Below, in pieces: positions 16,499 through 27,620 of a stretch of 64,000 nt of DNA. The notes beneath the pieces are model-generated. The model had not been told where the DNA came from. It did not search any database and saw only the letters and a list, made by a program, of their open reading frames with translations. A program made the position numbers and the translations under genes. Source of the stretch: Frankia casuarinae (GTDB lineage Bacteria; Actinomycetota; Actinomycetes; Frankiales; Frankiaceae); assembly GCF_000013345.1 (NCBI RefSeq), contig NC_007777.1:868001-932000 (forward strand), written 5' to 3'. Within the stretch, counting starts at the first letter, position 1. Each line of letters begins with the position of its first letter.

Positions 16499-18057
16499 CG
16501 TATGCCTACCTGTCGATCGAGCTCGTCGAGCGCGTGGGCCAGCGCCAGCAGCGCCGCGTCCTGCGTATCGCGTCGAGGGGCGCCGACGCCGGCCCGGGGA
16601 ACGCCGGCCCGGGGAACGCCCGCCGCGGCGGTCCGCTCGGATCCGCCGTCGCGATACCGTCCGGCCCCGCCGGATGCCGCCCGCTGTCCGTTCTCGGCCG
16701 GGTAGCGGCCTGACTGGTACCAGTCCCTGGCCCGCCCGAGGTGACCGGGCGGTCCGGCGGTCTGCGGCGGCATGCCCGAACCGTACAGGAGCGATCCGAT
16801 CTCCGAGGGTGACCGTCCCGTCTGCTCGCTGGCAGTGGTCACCAGAGCGACGGGATCGGGGCTCAGGGAACCGGCGGGGGTCCAGATCAGGGGCAGGCCC
16901 ATCCGTTCGGCCAGCCGGACGCGCGTCCCGGCCCGCAGCGCGTCGGCGGTCCTGTCCCGGGCGTGTGCCGCCGCGTACAGTCGCCCGCGTCCCTCGACCG
17001 TCTCGGCCGCCCGGACGACCACCGGAAGGGGCTCCGGCACCGGCGGCCCGAGCCGCCGGCCACGCCACAGCGCCAGCAGCGCCAGGACGACGACGATGTG
17101 CAGAAAGGTCCACCAGAAGGCGGACGGCAGCAGATCCATCATGCTTTTCGTGCCGACCCCGCCGGCCCCACCCGCGTCGGGTGTGATCCAGGACAGTACG
17201 GGTTGCCGGGCGAGCAGGCCGAGGGCCAGCGCCGCGTTCCCCGTGCGGCCGAGGTGTTCGTTGGTGAGGAACCCCGCCGAGCCGAGCAGTACCAGCCGCC
17301 CGCCACCGGCGCGTGGTGAGCCCGATCGGGTGGGGGTCAGCACGGCGAGGCGTGCCTCGCCGTGCGGGTCGCCGTAGCACAACGAGACCGCCATGTCGCC
17401 GAGACCGGCTCCGTCGCCCTGGCGGGTGAAGGTCTCGTCGGCGCCGATCGAGGTTGTTCCGGCCGTGGTCGCCTCGGGCAGGAGGCACCGTGGATCACTC
17501 TGCTCGCCGCTGGGCGCGGAGCCTGCTGTGACCACCCCGACATTTAGGGCACCGAGCACCGTGGCGTCCGGCGCCACGAGGACGACGTCGGCGCCCTGCC
17601 AGACCCGTCCGAGCAGGGCGATCAGCTCGTCATGGGTGAGCCGTCCCGGATGGACGACGACCAGCGTCGCCCTACCGCCCGCCCCGGCTGGACCGACCCC
17701 GCCGCCCAGACCACCGGGGTTCGGCCCCTGCTGCCGGCCGCCGGAAGGGTTGTCCGTGGCGGAGACGATGATCCCGCGTGCCCGCAGGATCTCGGCTAGG
17801 GCCCGGGTTCCTCCGGGCTCGGCGGAGGCCACGTCCAGGTAGGCCTGGCCGTCGGGCCGCCCGGCCAGCGCCGAGACGACCACGTAACAGAGGACCAGGA
17901 CGCCGAGGACGGCCACCACGAGGATCCCGCGGCGCACCGCTGGAGGCCTGGGACCGCTGCGCAACGCGCTCGGCGACCCCCGCCCGGACCGGCCGCCGGC
18001 CGTCCCGCCGCCACCGAGATGGTCGCCGGTGATCGCCGGGGCGCCGGGGATGGTCAT
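16495..18057 (-). CDS. DUF4350 domain-containing membrane protein
   Basis: 520 residues with one membrane helix near residue 50 (GILVVAVLGVLVLCYVVVSAL), the DUF4350 region that follows (TRALAEILRARGIIVSATDN), a second helix near residue 315 (FWWTFLHIVVVLALLALW), and a cytoplasmic tail. Function unknown; it accompanies MoxR/DUF58/DUF4129 genes in actinobacteria. The start overlaps the DUF4129 stop and the end overlaps the MoxR start, both by four bases, so these genes are tightly coupled. Confidence 0.88.
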   Translation of the reverse strand: MTIPGAPAITGDHLGGGGTAGGRSGRGSPSALRSGPRPPAVRRGILVVAVLGVLVLCYVVVSALAGRPDGQAYLDVASAEPGGTRALAEILRARGIIVSATDNPSGGRQQGPNPGGLGGGVGPAGAGGRATLVVVHPGRLTHDELIALLGRVWQGADVVLVAPDATVLGALNVGVVTAGSAPSGEQSDPRCLLPEATTAGTTSIGADETFTRQGDGAGLGDMAVSLCYGDPHGEARLAVLTPTRSGSPRAGGGRLVLLGSAGFLTNEHLGRTGNAALALGLLARQPVLSWITPDAGGAGGVGTKSMMDLLPSAFWWTFLHIVVVLALLALWRGRRLGPPVPEPLPVVVRAAETVEGRGRLYAAAHARDRTADALRAGTRVRLAERMGLPLIWTPAGSLSPDPVALVTTASEQTGRSPSEIGSLLYGSGMPPQTAGPPGHLGRARDWYQSGRYPAENGQRAASGGAGRYRDGGSERTAAAGVPRAGVPRAGVGAPRRDTQDAALLALAHALDELDRQVGIR

Positions 18058-18854
18058 GCCGGGACCGCGAGGGTGCCGGTGCCGCCGGTGCCGCCGGTGC
18101 CGCCGGTGCCGTCTGTGCCGTCTGTGCCGTCTGCGCCGTCTGCGCCGCGACGCAGCTGGATCAGGGCGCGGTCGGCCTCGACCAGGACCCGGTAGCCGGC
18201 CGCGGACCCCGGGCGCCCGCCGTACCAGATCTCGCTGAAGACCTCGACCGCCGCGGCGAGCGCCGCGGCCGGCTCGAACGCCGTGCCGGGTCCATCGCCC
18301 GCCGCGCCCGTCGTCGCGCCCGGCCGGTCCGTTCCGCCCCGGGGTTGCCCGCCGTCGGGGGACGGCGCGATTCTCGCCACCTCCTCGACGAGTTCACCGG
18401 CCGTACGGCCGGGGCGCGGATCGAGCACGCCCTTCTCCTCCAGCATCCGCACGATGGCCCGTAGCCGGGACCGAACCGCCTCCGCATAGGCTCCGCCGGC
18501 GGCGTGGCCGTCAGCCTCGGCACGCAGCTGCGCCGCGGTTGACGAACTGGACAGGTCGTTATCCTCCCGCCTGGTACGCGCGCTGCGGCGCACCGGGCCG
18601 AGCCACCACCGCAGCGCCACCGCCACGACGACGAGTACGAGGACGAGCGCGAGGACCCCGAGACCACCCGACCCTCCGCCGAGGCCGTCTCCGCCGGGGA
18701 GCAGCCAGTGGACCAGATCCCCGATCCTGTCGTCGATCCACCGGACCGCCCGGCTCCACCAGCTGGGTTCGGAACTTCTGTAGAGGTGCCTGGAAAGTTC
18801 CCGCCGAGCCTCCTCCCGAGCTCCGTCCCGAGTGACAGGACCGCCGAGCGTCAT
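18054..18854 (-). CDS. DUF4129 domain-containing membrane protein
   Basis: 266 residues. Soluble amphipathic N-terminus (EEARRELSRHLYRSSEPSWW), one helix near residues 65-87, and the DUF4129 domain (AYAEAVRSRLRAIVRMLEEK, GRTAGELVEEVARI, FSEIWYGGRP). The C-terminus is a Gly/Thr/Asp low-complexity tail made by 9-bp repeats (about 18073-18150). In other actinobacteria such proteins sit beside MoxR and DUF4350 genes; a transglutaminase-associated role is sometimes suggested but unproven. It overlaps both neighbours by four bases. Confidence 0.85.
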   Translation of the reverse strand: MTLGGPVTRDGAREEARRELSRHLYRSSEPSWWSRAVRWIDDRIGDLVHWLLPGGDGLGGGSGGLGVLALVLVLVVVAVALRWWLGPVRRSARTRREDNDLSSSSTAAQLRAEADGHAAGGAYAEAVRSRLRAIVRMLEEKGVLDPRPGRTAGELVEEVARIAPSPDGGQPRGGTDRPGATTGAAGDGPGTAFEPAAALAAAVEVFSEIWYGGRPGSAAGYRVLVEADRALIQLRRGADGADGTDGTDGTGGTGGTGGTGTLAVPA

Positions 18855-19768
18855 CCGGAGGGCCGCAGGCCGGCGGTGCGGGCGCGGGCCGCCTCGGCGA
18901 GGGTCACGTCCAGACCCTCGCGTCTGATCCTGAGGTCGACGTAGAGCAGGACGACGGCTCCGGAGACGATCGGCGTGGAGATCGCGGTGGCGAGCAGACT
19001 GCCGATCGCCTGGACGATGTAGCCGGTGACGGTGAGATCACCCCTGATCGGGTCGCCGAACACCGACTCGGAGGAGGCCATCACGATGCTGGCGGCGATG
19101 GCGAAGATCGCACCGAGGAACCCCGCCACCAGCATGGCGAGCAGCAGAATACCGAACGTCCGCCACCATGATCCACGCACGATCGCGATCGACCGTCGCA
19201 GCGCGTCGCGCACGGTGCCGCCCTCGAGGACGTACGCGGGCGTGGCCAGCGCCAGGTAGACCCCGACGACGATCGCCCCGACCAGCAGCGCGATCAGCCC
19301 CAGTACCACCGACAGCGCCACGATGACCGTGAGGCCGAGCAGGCCGGGCAGCCGCGGCGCGACCCGTCGGACCGCGTCGATTGTGGTGATTCGGCTTCCC
19401 AGGATCGCCTCGCTCACCACGACGCTGAGCACCCCGGAAAGAAAGAGCCCGAGGATGAGATCGAGACCGAGCATCGCGACGGTGATGGCGGCCCTGGCGC
19501 CCGGCGACGCGTCCTCGCCGCTGATCGCGACGGTGGTGGACACCGTCTCCACCACCGCCGCGGCCGCCACCGTCACCCCGACGGTCGCGCCGGGATTCGT
19601 GCGGATCGTGGCGAACGTGCCGTCCAGGATCTCGCCCAGAGCGAGGGGGCGCAGCGGGATGATGCCCGGTTTCGGGACGGCCGGGCCCCACCGCCACTGT
19701 CCCCACGGGCCCTGCGGGGCGCCGGGCGGCGGGGTGCCGGGCGAGGCCCAACCGGGTCCGTCGGCCAT
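18851..19768 (-). CDS. multi-pass membrane protein at head of MoxR operon
   Basis: 305-residue protein with a Pro/Gly-rich cytoplasmic N-terminus (about 45 residues), then PLALGEILDGTFATIRTNPG and about six hydrophobic segments ending in VVLLYVDLRIRREGLDV. This architecture matches the uncharacterised actinobacterial family related to the membrane part of glycerophosphodiester phosphodiesterases. ATG 19768 has GGAG six bases upstream. It is the first gene of the leftward run through DUF4129, DUF4350, MoxR and DUF58, with overlaps throughout. Function unknown. Confidence 0.82.
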   Translation of the reverse strand: MADGPGWASPGTPPPGAPQGPWGQWRWGPAVPKPGIIPLRPLALGEILDGTFATIRTNPGATVGVTVAAAAVVETVSTTVAISGEDASPGARAAITVAMLGLDLILGLFLSGVLSVVVSEAILGSRITTIDAVRRVAPRLPGLLGLTVIVALSVVLGLIALLVGAIVVGVYLALATPAYVLEGGTVRDALRRSIAIVRGSWWRTFGILLLAMLVAGFLGAIFAIAASIVMASSESVFGDPIRGDLTVTGYIVQAIGSLLATAISTPIVSGAVVLLYVDLRIRREGLDVTLAEAARARTAGLRPSG

Positions 19769-20124
19769 CGGTGTGTCTCCACTCGTCGCGGTCGGTGTCG
19801 AGGTTCGGTGTCGAGGTTCGATGTGTCGAGGTAAGGATGCCGTGCTTGTGGTGGGCATGCCGCGGCCACTGTGAGGATTCTGTGCTCTCGGCCAGGATGG
19901 ATGCTGGCGATGCCGGCGGAATTACGCGGTCTGGCCGGGATGTGCTGGCCGGGACGTGCCGGCCGGGACGTGCCGGCCAGACCGGCCCCACCTCGGCTGC
20001 GGGGCCGGTGGCCGACCGCGTCGCCCGGGATTGTCCACAGCCGCTTCGCGACTGCCGGGGGCGGTATCCACAGATCACCACTCGGGGCTGGTCGGCCCGC
20101 GGCCCGCGGCTGATCCTTCCTGTC
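19769..20124. other. 356-bp divergent intergenic region with short repeats
   Basis: Separates the leftward MoxR operon from rightward comF and should hold both promoters. It contains direct repeats around tgtcgaggttcg (19796-19830) and gccgggacgtgccg (19950-19975), and two DnaA-box-like sequences listed separately. No gene is supported here; the overlapping open frames are Arg/Pro-rich. Confidence 0.55.
20031..20072 (+). promoter_or_regulatory. two DnaA-box-like sequences upstream of comF
   Basis: ttgtccaca at 20031-20039 matches the actinobacterial DnaA box; gtatccaca at 20064-20072 matches at eight of nine bases. Both are in the same orientation, 33 bp apart, within the divergent intergenic region. 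Function is not shown by sequence alone. Confidence 0.4.
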
Positions 20125-20961
20125 ATGCCTCGAGCCACGTTGTCCCTGCTCACCAGGAATCTTGCGATTCTCGCTGATCTGATCATGCCGCTTGCCTGCG
20201 CCGGATGCGGCGACTGGGGGGCGTCGGCGTGCCCGGCGTGTGTCGCCGAGCTTCGTGGTCCCGTGTTCCTCGCCGCCGCGGGCTCCCTGGCCACCCCGTG
20301 GCGGCGAGGGCTGCCGCCGTGCCTGGCCGCCGCCCGCTACGCCGACCGGGTCCGGGCGCTCCTTCTCGCCTACAAGGAGCGTGGCCGGCGCGACCTGGCC
20401 GGTCCGCTGGGCGGTGCGCTCGCCCGCGCGGTAGCGCGGGCGGTGTCGTCGGGCGCGGTGGGTGCCACCGACGTGCATCCCGGTCGCTGTCCTCGCGGGC
20501 GCGGTGTGGTGCTGGTCCCGGTGCCTTCGAACCGCGCCGCGCGGCGTCGGCGTGGTTTCGACCACCTCGAGCTGCTGTGTTCCGTGGCGGCCGCGGTCCT
20601 GCGCCGACGCGGGCACCGGGTCGGAATCGCTCCCGTGCTGCGGCCGGTGCGGCACACGGCGGACCAGGCCGGGCTGGGGGCGGCGGCACGGTTCGTCAAC
20701 CTCACGGGCGCCTTCGGCCTGGTCGGTCCTGCCCGCACGGCCCGGCTGGTGCGGGCCGCCGACGATCTCTCGGACGGACCTCCCGCGGACCCGCGCATCG
20801 TCGTGGTCGACGACGTACTGACGACGGGAGCCACGGCGGGTGAGGCGGTACGGGCCCTACGAGCCGGCGCCCTGCGGGCGAGCGCCGTCGCGGTGGTGGC
20901 CGCTTCGGGCCCGACGCGCGGACGGGACCGCTTGCTCGCAATGACGGGGCCGTCGGGGTGA
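20125..20961 (+). CDS. comF: ComF family phosphoribosyltransferase-like protein
   Basis: 278-residue ComF homologue: N-terminal double zinc-ribbon (CAGC and CPAC), then a type I phosphoribosyltransferase fold with the PRPP loop IVVVDDVLTTGAT and the conserved VPVPSNRAARRRRGF. In Bacillus ComF is needed for DNA uptake; in actinobacteria its role is unclear. ATG 20125 was chosen because the zinc-ribbon begins soon after; the upstream extension is shadow-like. The comF-hpf-regulator-secA order is typical of actinobacteria. Confidence 0.85.
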   Translation: MPRATLSLLTRNLAILADLIMPLACAGCGDWGASACPACVAELRGPVFLAAAGSLATPWRRGLPPCLAAARYADRVRALLLAYKERGRRDLAGPLGGALARAVARAVSSGAVGATDVHPGRCPRGRGVVLVPVPSNRAARRRRGFDHLELLCSVAAAVLRRRGHRVGIAPVLRPVRHTADQAGLGAAARFVNLTGAFGLVGPARTARLVRAADDLSDGPPADPRIVVVDDVLTTGATAGEAVRALRAGALRASAVAVVAASGPTRGRDRLLAMTGPSG

Positions 20962-21292
20962 AACTACCAGTACGCACCGCCTGACCAGGCAGTCGGCGCA
21001 ACGGCCGAGTGGCCCGACGGAGCGGGAGTGACCGCTTGTCGGTCGCAGTGCACTCGTCGTGCGGATACCGGGCCGGCGGACGGAGTAGCGCCGCCGCTGA
21101 AGGGAAGGGAGCCGAATGCGGGCAGCCAGCCGCAGAACGTTGGGAAGGTGCGACAACCGTAGATAGGGCGCCCGGGGGATCGTCTCGGCCCCGCGGAGAC
21201 GGTTCCCTCCGGAAGTTCCGAGACACCGGCGCACGGTCGGCAGCCTTGGCGAGGGCCGTGGGCGTCGGACAGGCGAACAGGAGGTGGATCGC
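20962..21292. other. 331-bp intergenic region before hpf
   Basis: No gene supported. It should contain the hpf promoter and an untranslated leader. Overlapping open frames on both strands have shadow composition. Confidence 0.5.
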
Positions 21293-22096
21293 GTGGACAT
21301 CGTGGTCAAGGGCAGGCACACCGCGGTTCCGGAACGGTTCCGCAATCATGTCCAGGCCAAGCTCGCCAAGTTGGAACGGCTGAATTCCAACATCATCCGG
21401 GTGGATGTCGAGCTGTCGAAGGAACGCAACCCCCGGCTGTCCGACGTCTGCGACCGGGTCGAGCTGACCGTGTACTCACGGGGTCCGGTGATCCGGGCCG
21501 AGGCCGCCGCGGCCGACTGCTACGCCGCCCTCGACCTGGCCGCCGGCAAACTGGCCGAGCGGCTGCGCCGGGCCGCCGACCGGCGGGTCCGCCACCACGC
21601 CAACCACGCTGGAGCCAAGCCGACCGGGATCACCTCGGTTCCGCTCGGCAGTCTCATGCCGTTGGAGGGCACGAAGCCGGCGGCTGCCCTACCGACCGGT
21701 GCCGAGGAGGCCGGTGCCGCCGGAAGGAGCGGCAGCGGCGGATCCAGGCCGGTCGTCGCCGCCCCGGCCGACGAATCCACCGCCAGGATCGGTGCGGGCG
21801 AGCAGAGCGAGCAGGCTCCGCTGATCGTCCGGGAGAAGACCCACGAGGCGGAGCCGATGTCGCTGGAGGAGGCCCTGTCCAACATGGAACTGGTGGGGCA
21901 TGATTTCTATCTCTTCCTCGACGTCGATCTTGGCCTCCCCAGCGTCGTCTACCGGCGGGTCGGTTACGACTACGGTGTCATCCGGTTGTCCGGTTCGGCG
22001 GCGGCCGGCAGGTCGGGGCCGGCGGGCGCCGATCAGCGGGACGAGCGGCCGTCGCCAACCCGAGGCGCCTTCGTGAGCTCGGCCGCCGCCGTTTAG
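21293..22096 (+). CDS. hpf: long-form ribosome hibernation promoting factor
   Basis: 267-residue long HPF/RaiA. The N-terminal S30AE domain (residues 1-105) starts VDIVVKGRHTAVPERFRNHV and includes NIIRVDVELSKERNP. A Gly/Ala/Glu-rich linker (~125-190) leads to the C-terminal dimerisation domain (EAEPMSLEEALSNMELVGHD, FYLFLDVDLGLPSVVYRRVG). It binds stalled ribosomes and promotes 100S dimers in stationary phase or stress. GTG 21293 has AGGAGG nine bases upstream. The following hairpin at 22159-22200 is a likely terminator. Confidence 0.94.
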   Translation: MDIVVKGRHTAVPERFRNHVQAKLAKLERLNSNIIRVDVELSKERNPRLSDVCDRVELTVYSRGPVIRAEAAAADCYAALDLAAGKLAERLRRAADRRVRHHANHAGAKPTGITSVPLGSLMPLEGTKPAAALPTGAEEAGAAGRSGSGGSRPVVAAPADESTARIGAGEQSEQAPLIVREKTHEAEPMSLEEALSNMELVGHDFYLFLDVDLGLPSVVYRRVGYDYGVIRLSGSAAAGRSGPAGADQRDERPSPTRGAFVSSAAAV

Positions 22097-22158
22097 ACGA
22101 TCTGAAGGCCGCGTCCGCCGGCCGACGTGCGACCATTTGCCTCGGGTGTCGGAGTACA

Positions 22159-22200
22159 CGGCGCACCGCCCCGCGTGGAGGCACGCGGGGCGGTGCGCCG
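22159..22200 (+). terminator. 19-bp perfect hairpin between hpf and the response regulator
   Basis: Arms 22159-22177 and 22182-22200 are exact reverse complements with loop gagg; the stem is almost all G-C (core caccgccccgcgtg). No T-run follows, as is common in high-GC terminators. It begins 62 bp after the hpf stop and ends 24 bp before the next ATG, so it may instead act as a leader structure for the regulator. Confidence 0.75.
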
Positions 22201-22224
22201 CGGGCAGTGGTCCAGGGAGGTCAG

Positions 22225-22938
22225 ATGACGGTGGAGGAGCAGCGCTCTGAGGAGATGCTGCCGACGCCATCGGAGGCGAACCCCATCCGGGTGCTGATCG
22301 TTGACGACCATGCGCTGTTCCGGCGTGGGCTGGAGATGGTGCTGGGGCAGGAGGTTGACATCGAGGTCGTCGGGGAGGCCGCGGACGGTGCCGAGGCGGT
22401 GACCATGGCTAAGGAGATGGCGCCGGACATCGTGCTCATGGATGTGCGGATGCCGCGCCGTGGCGGGATCGACGCCACGAGCGCCATCAAGGAGGCTGTC
22501 CCGAGCGCCAAGATCGTCATGCTGACCATCAGCGACGAGGAGGCCGACCTCTATGACGCGATTAAGGCGGGGGCCATGGGCTACCTGCTGAAGGAGATCT
22601 CTATCGACGAGGTCGCCGCGGACATCCGCGCCGTGTACGGGGGGCAGAGCCTCATCAGCCCGTCCATGGCGTCGAAGCTGCTCAGCGAGTTCGCAGCCAT
22701 GATTAAGAACAAGGATGACCGTCCGCAGCTCCCTACCCCCCGGCTGACCGACCGGGAGATGGAGGTGCTGCGGCTCGTCGCCAAGGGCATGAACAACCGT
22801 GACATCGCCAAGCAGCTCTACATCAGTGAGAACACGGTCAAGAACCACATCCGCAACATCCTGGAGAAGCTCCAGCTGCACTCCAGGATGGAGGCGGTCG
22901 TGTACGCGGTCCGGGAGAAGCTGCTCGAGATCACCTGA
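22225..22938 (+). CDS. NarL/FixJ-type response regulator (orphan)
   Basis: 237-residue two-domain regulator. The receiver has the acidic pair D27-D28 (VLIVDDH), phospho-acceptor D73 (VLMDVRMP) and a conserved Lys (YLLKEIS). The C-terminal LuxR-type helix-turn-helix has LTDREMEVLRLVAKGMNN and ISENTVKNHIRNILEKL. No sensor kinase gene is adjacent. The position between hpf and secA matches an orphan regulator conserved in streptomycetes. ATG 22225 has GGGAGG upstream. It converges on the GNAT gene 18 bp away. Target genes are not deducible. Confidence 0.92.
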   Translation: MTVEEQRSEEMLPTPSEANPIRVLIVDDHALFRRGLEMVLGQEVDIEVVGEAADGAEAVTMAKEMAPDIVLMDVRMPRRGGIDATSAIKEAVPSAKIVMLTISDEEADLYDAIKAGAMGYLLKEISIDEVAADIRAVYGGQSLISPSMASKLLSEFAAMIKNKDDRPQLPTPRLTDREMEVLRLVAKGMNNRDIAKQLYISENTVKNHIRNILEKLQLHSRMEAVVYAVREKLLEIT

Positions 22939-22956
22939 GGCCCGGTCGGGGGGGCG

Positions 22957-23514
22957 TCACCGCGGCGCGGGATCGTCCGGTAGGAGCGATCCCACCCAGC
23001 AGTCCCTCCGGTTACCGTCGCCCAGCAGCAGGGCCCGGCGCAGGGTGCCCTCCACGGTGAAGCCGGCCTTCTCGGCCACGCGGCGAGACGCGAGGTTGCC
23101 CACCGCGGCCCGCCACTCGATCCGGGCCAGCCCCAGAGCTCCGAAACCCCAGCGGGTCAGCGCGGCAACGGCCTGGGAGGTCACTGCCCGCCCGCGCGCC
23201 GGCGCCGCGCACCAGTAACCAATCTTCGCGTCGCCGTCGCCGGAGAGATCCGTCAGTCCGACCGAGGCAAGGAGTTGCTCGGTCGTGGCATCCACCACCG
23301 CGAACAGCGCCCCGGTCCCGCTGGCCCAGCTCTGCGGCGACTGGCGTGAGACAAAGTCCACCGCGTGTTGGTACAGATACGGCGTCGGGACTCTCGTCCA
23401 CCGGCTTATCTCCGGGTCCTGGCAGGCCAGGTGTACGGCGTCGGCGTCCCGGGGGTGCCAGGGGCGCAGATGCAGACGGCCCGCCGTGATCTCCGCCGGT
23501 TCGAGAGGTGCCAT
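22957..23514 (-). CDS. GNAT family N-acetyltransferase (RimJ/RimL type)
   Basis: 185 residues from ATG 23514 (MAPLEPAEITAGRLHLRPWH). It shows the RimJ/RimL arrangement: LRPWHPRDADAVHLACQDPE, the acetyl-CoA region GYWCAAPARGRAVTSQAV, and the late motif ASRRVAEKAGFTVEGTLRR. Such enzymes acetylate protein N-termini or small amines; the substrate is unknown. The longer frame to 23616 adds a poorly conserved leader. It converges on the response regulator and is divergent from secA. Confidence 0.88.
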   Translation of the reverse strand: MAPLEPAEITAGRLHLRPWHPRDADAVHLACQDPEISRWTRVPTPYLYQHAVDFVSRQSPQSWASGTGALFAVVDATTEQLLASVGLTDLSGDGDAKIGYWCAAPARGRAVTSQAVAALTRWGFGALGLARIEWRAAVGNLASRRVAEKAGFTVEGTLRRALLLGDGNRRDCWVGSLLPDDPAPR

Positions 23515-23739
23515 GCTCCAACCTTGCACCGGCCGCCACCGTTGCCGCCGATCCAGGGCACCCATCCGCGCTCCCGGTCGTTGGACAGTGCGGCGTGGCA
23601 TGGGCGGACCATGCACGCCGTGTTGTCATCCCGTTCTGGTCGTTCCCGTCCGTACGACCCCTGGCCTCGCTCGCCGGCACCCCTTCCCGTCGCCCGCTCC
23701 TCACCGGTCCCAGCCGGAGGAACCGCGCGCGGATGGATG

Positions 23740-23767
23740 TTGTAGGCGGCTGTCGAAGGGCTAGCAT
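23740..23767 (+). promoter_or_regulatory. candidate sigma-70-type promoter for secA
   Basis: A ttgtag hexamer at 23740-23745, a 16-bp spacer and tagcat at 23762-23767 resemble -35/-10 elements (four of six matches each). They lie 49 bp before the GTG start, with GGAGGAG at 23801. Assignment is by eye only. Confidence 0.4.
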
Positions 23768-23815
23768 CGTGGGGTCGGTGACCTCGCCGACGCGCCTGCC
23801 GGAGGAGTTTCGCCC

Positions 23816-26800
<2,985 letters not shown>

Positions 26801-26825
26801 TCCATCTCCGGGACCGGTGGCCGCA

Positions 26826-27593
26826 CTAACCCACCTGCAGGGTCGTCACCCGCCAGCGTCCGCTGGACGACTCCATGCGCAGCGCGAGTGCGGCCACCCG
26901 GGCACCTCGGCTGATGACCGCCGAGACCTCGGCGACTCCGGGGCGCGGTTCGCTGACCCGTACGCTGCGGACCTGACCCCGCCTGCGATCCGTGGTCTGG
27001 GCGACGATGCGTTCGAGATCGTTCTGCAGGCGGGGCGTCGTCCATCCGGCGAGATGCGAGGCCGGGCGCACCCCGCCGAGCGTCTCGACGATCGCTCTGA
27101 CGATGACCACCGCCGTTTCCCGGGGCGGTGGGTTCGTCCGGCTCCCGGCGGGGTGTCCCGGCCGCGGACCGGCTACCGGATCGAGACCCGGCACCGCGTG
27201 TGACGCCGCTGATCCCATGCCTGTGCCCGTGACCGTGCGCTCGGGCATGGCGAGGTGCCGAGGAGTCCGATCGACCGTCGTGCCACCGGGCTCGGTCTGG
27301 CCGTCCGCACCGCCACGGCCGCGTGGCGGCCCGCCGGGTCCCGACGGGCCGCCACGGCGGCGTCCGCCGCCTCCCGGGGCGGTCACGGGCCGGCCTGGAC
27401 GATCGGCGGTGGTGCGTCCGGCCGGCCGCACCCGGGGTCGGGGCGGCCTTGTCGACGAGCCGGTCGGGGCGCCGGCCGACGAGGAGCCGGCCTCGTCGTC
27501 ATAGGGCGGTTCGTGGGGGGTGATGGGAAGGCGGCGCATTCCGGGGGCCGGAACTGGACGCCGGGGCAGGGTCAGGGCGTAGGTGGCGGTCAC
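26826..27593 (-). CDS. Rv3235 family protein
   Basis: 255-residue actinobacterial protein of the Rv3235 family. The first ~140 residues are Arg/Pro/Gly-rich and disordered; the conserved domain is C-terminal (VIVRAIVETLGGVRPASHL, GWTTPRLQNDLERIV, VSAVISRGARVAALALRME, ending GRWRVTTLQVG). Function unknown. It lies next to secA, as in mycobacteria, and converges on it within 25 bp. The LysM protein gene lies 27 bp upstream on the same strand, so the two are likely cotranscribed. Confidence 0.85.
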   Translation of the reverse strand: MTATYALTLPRRPVPAPGMRRLPITPHEPPYDDEAGSSSAGAPTGSSTRPPRPRVRPAGRTTADRPGRPVTAPGGGGRRRGGPSGPGGPPRGRGGADGQTEPGGTTVDRTPRHLAMPERTVTGTGMGSAASHAVPGLDPVAGPRPGHPAGSRTNPPPRETAVVIVRAIVETLGGVRPASHLAGWTTPRLQNDLERIVAQTTDRRRGQVRSVRVSEPRPGVAEVSAVISRGARVAALALRMESSSGRWRVTTLQVG

Positions 27594-27620
27594 GGCAGGC
27601 TCCGGAAGTGGTGGGCGGGG

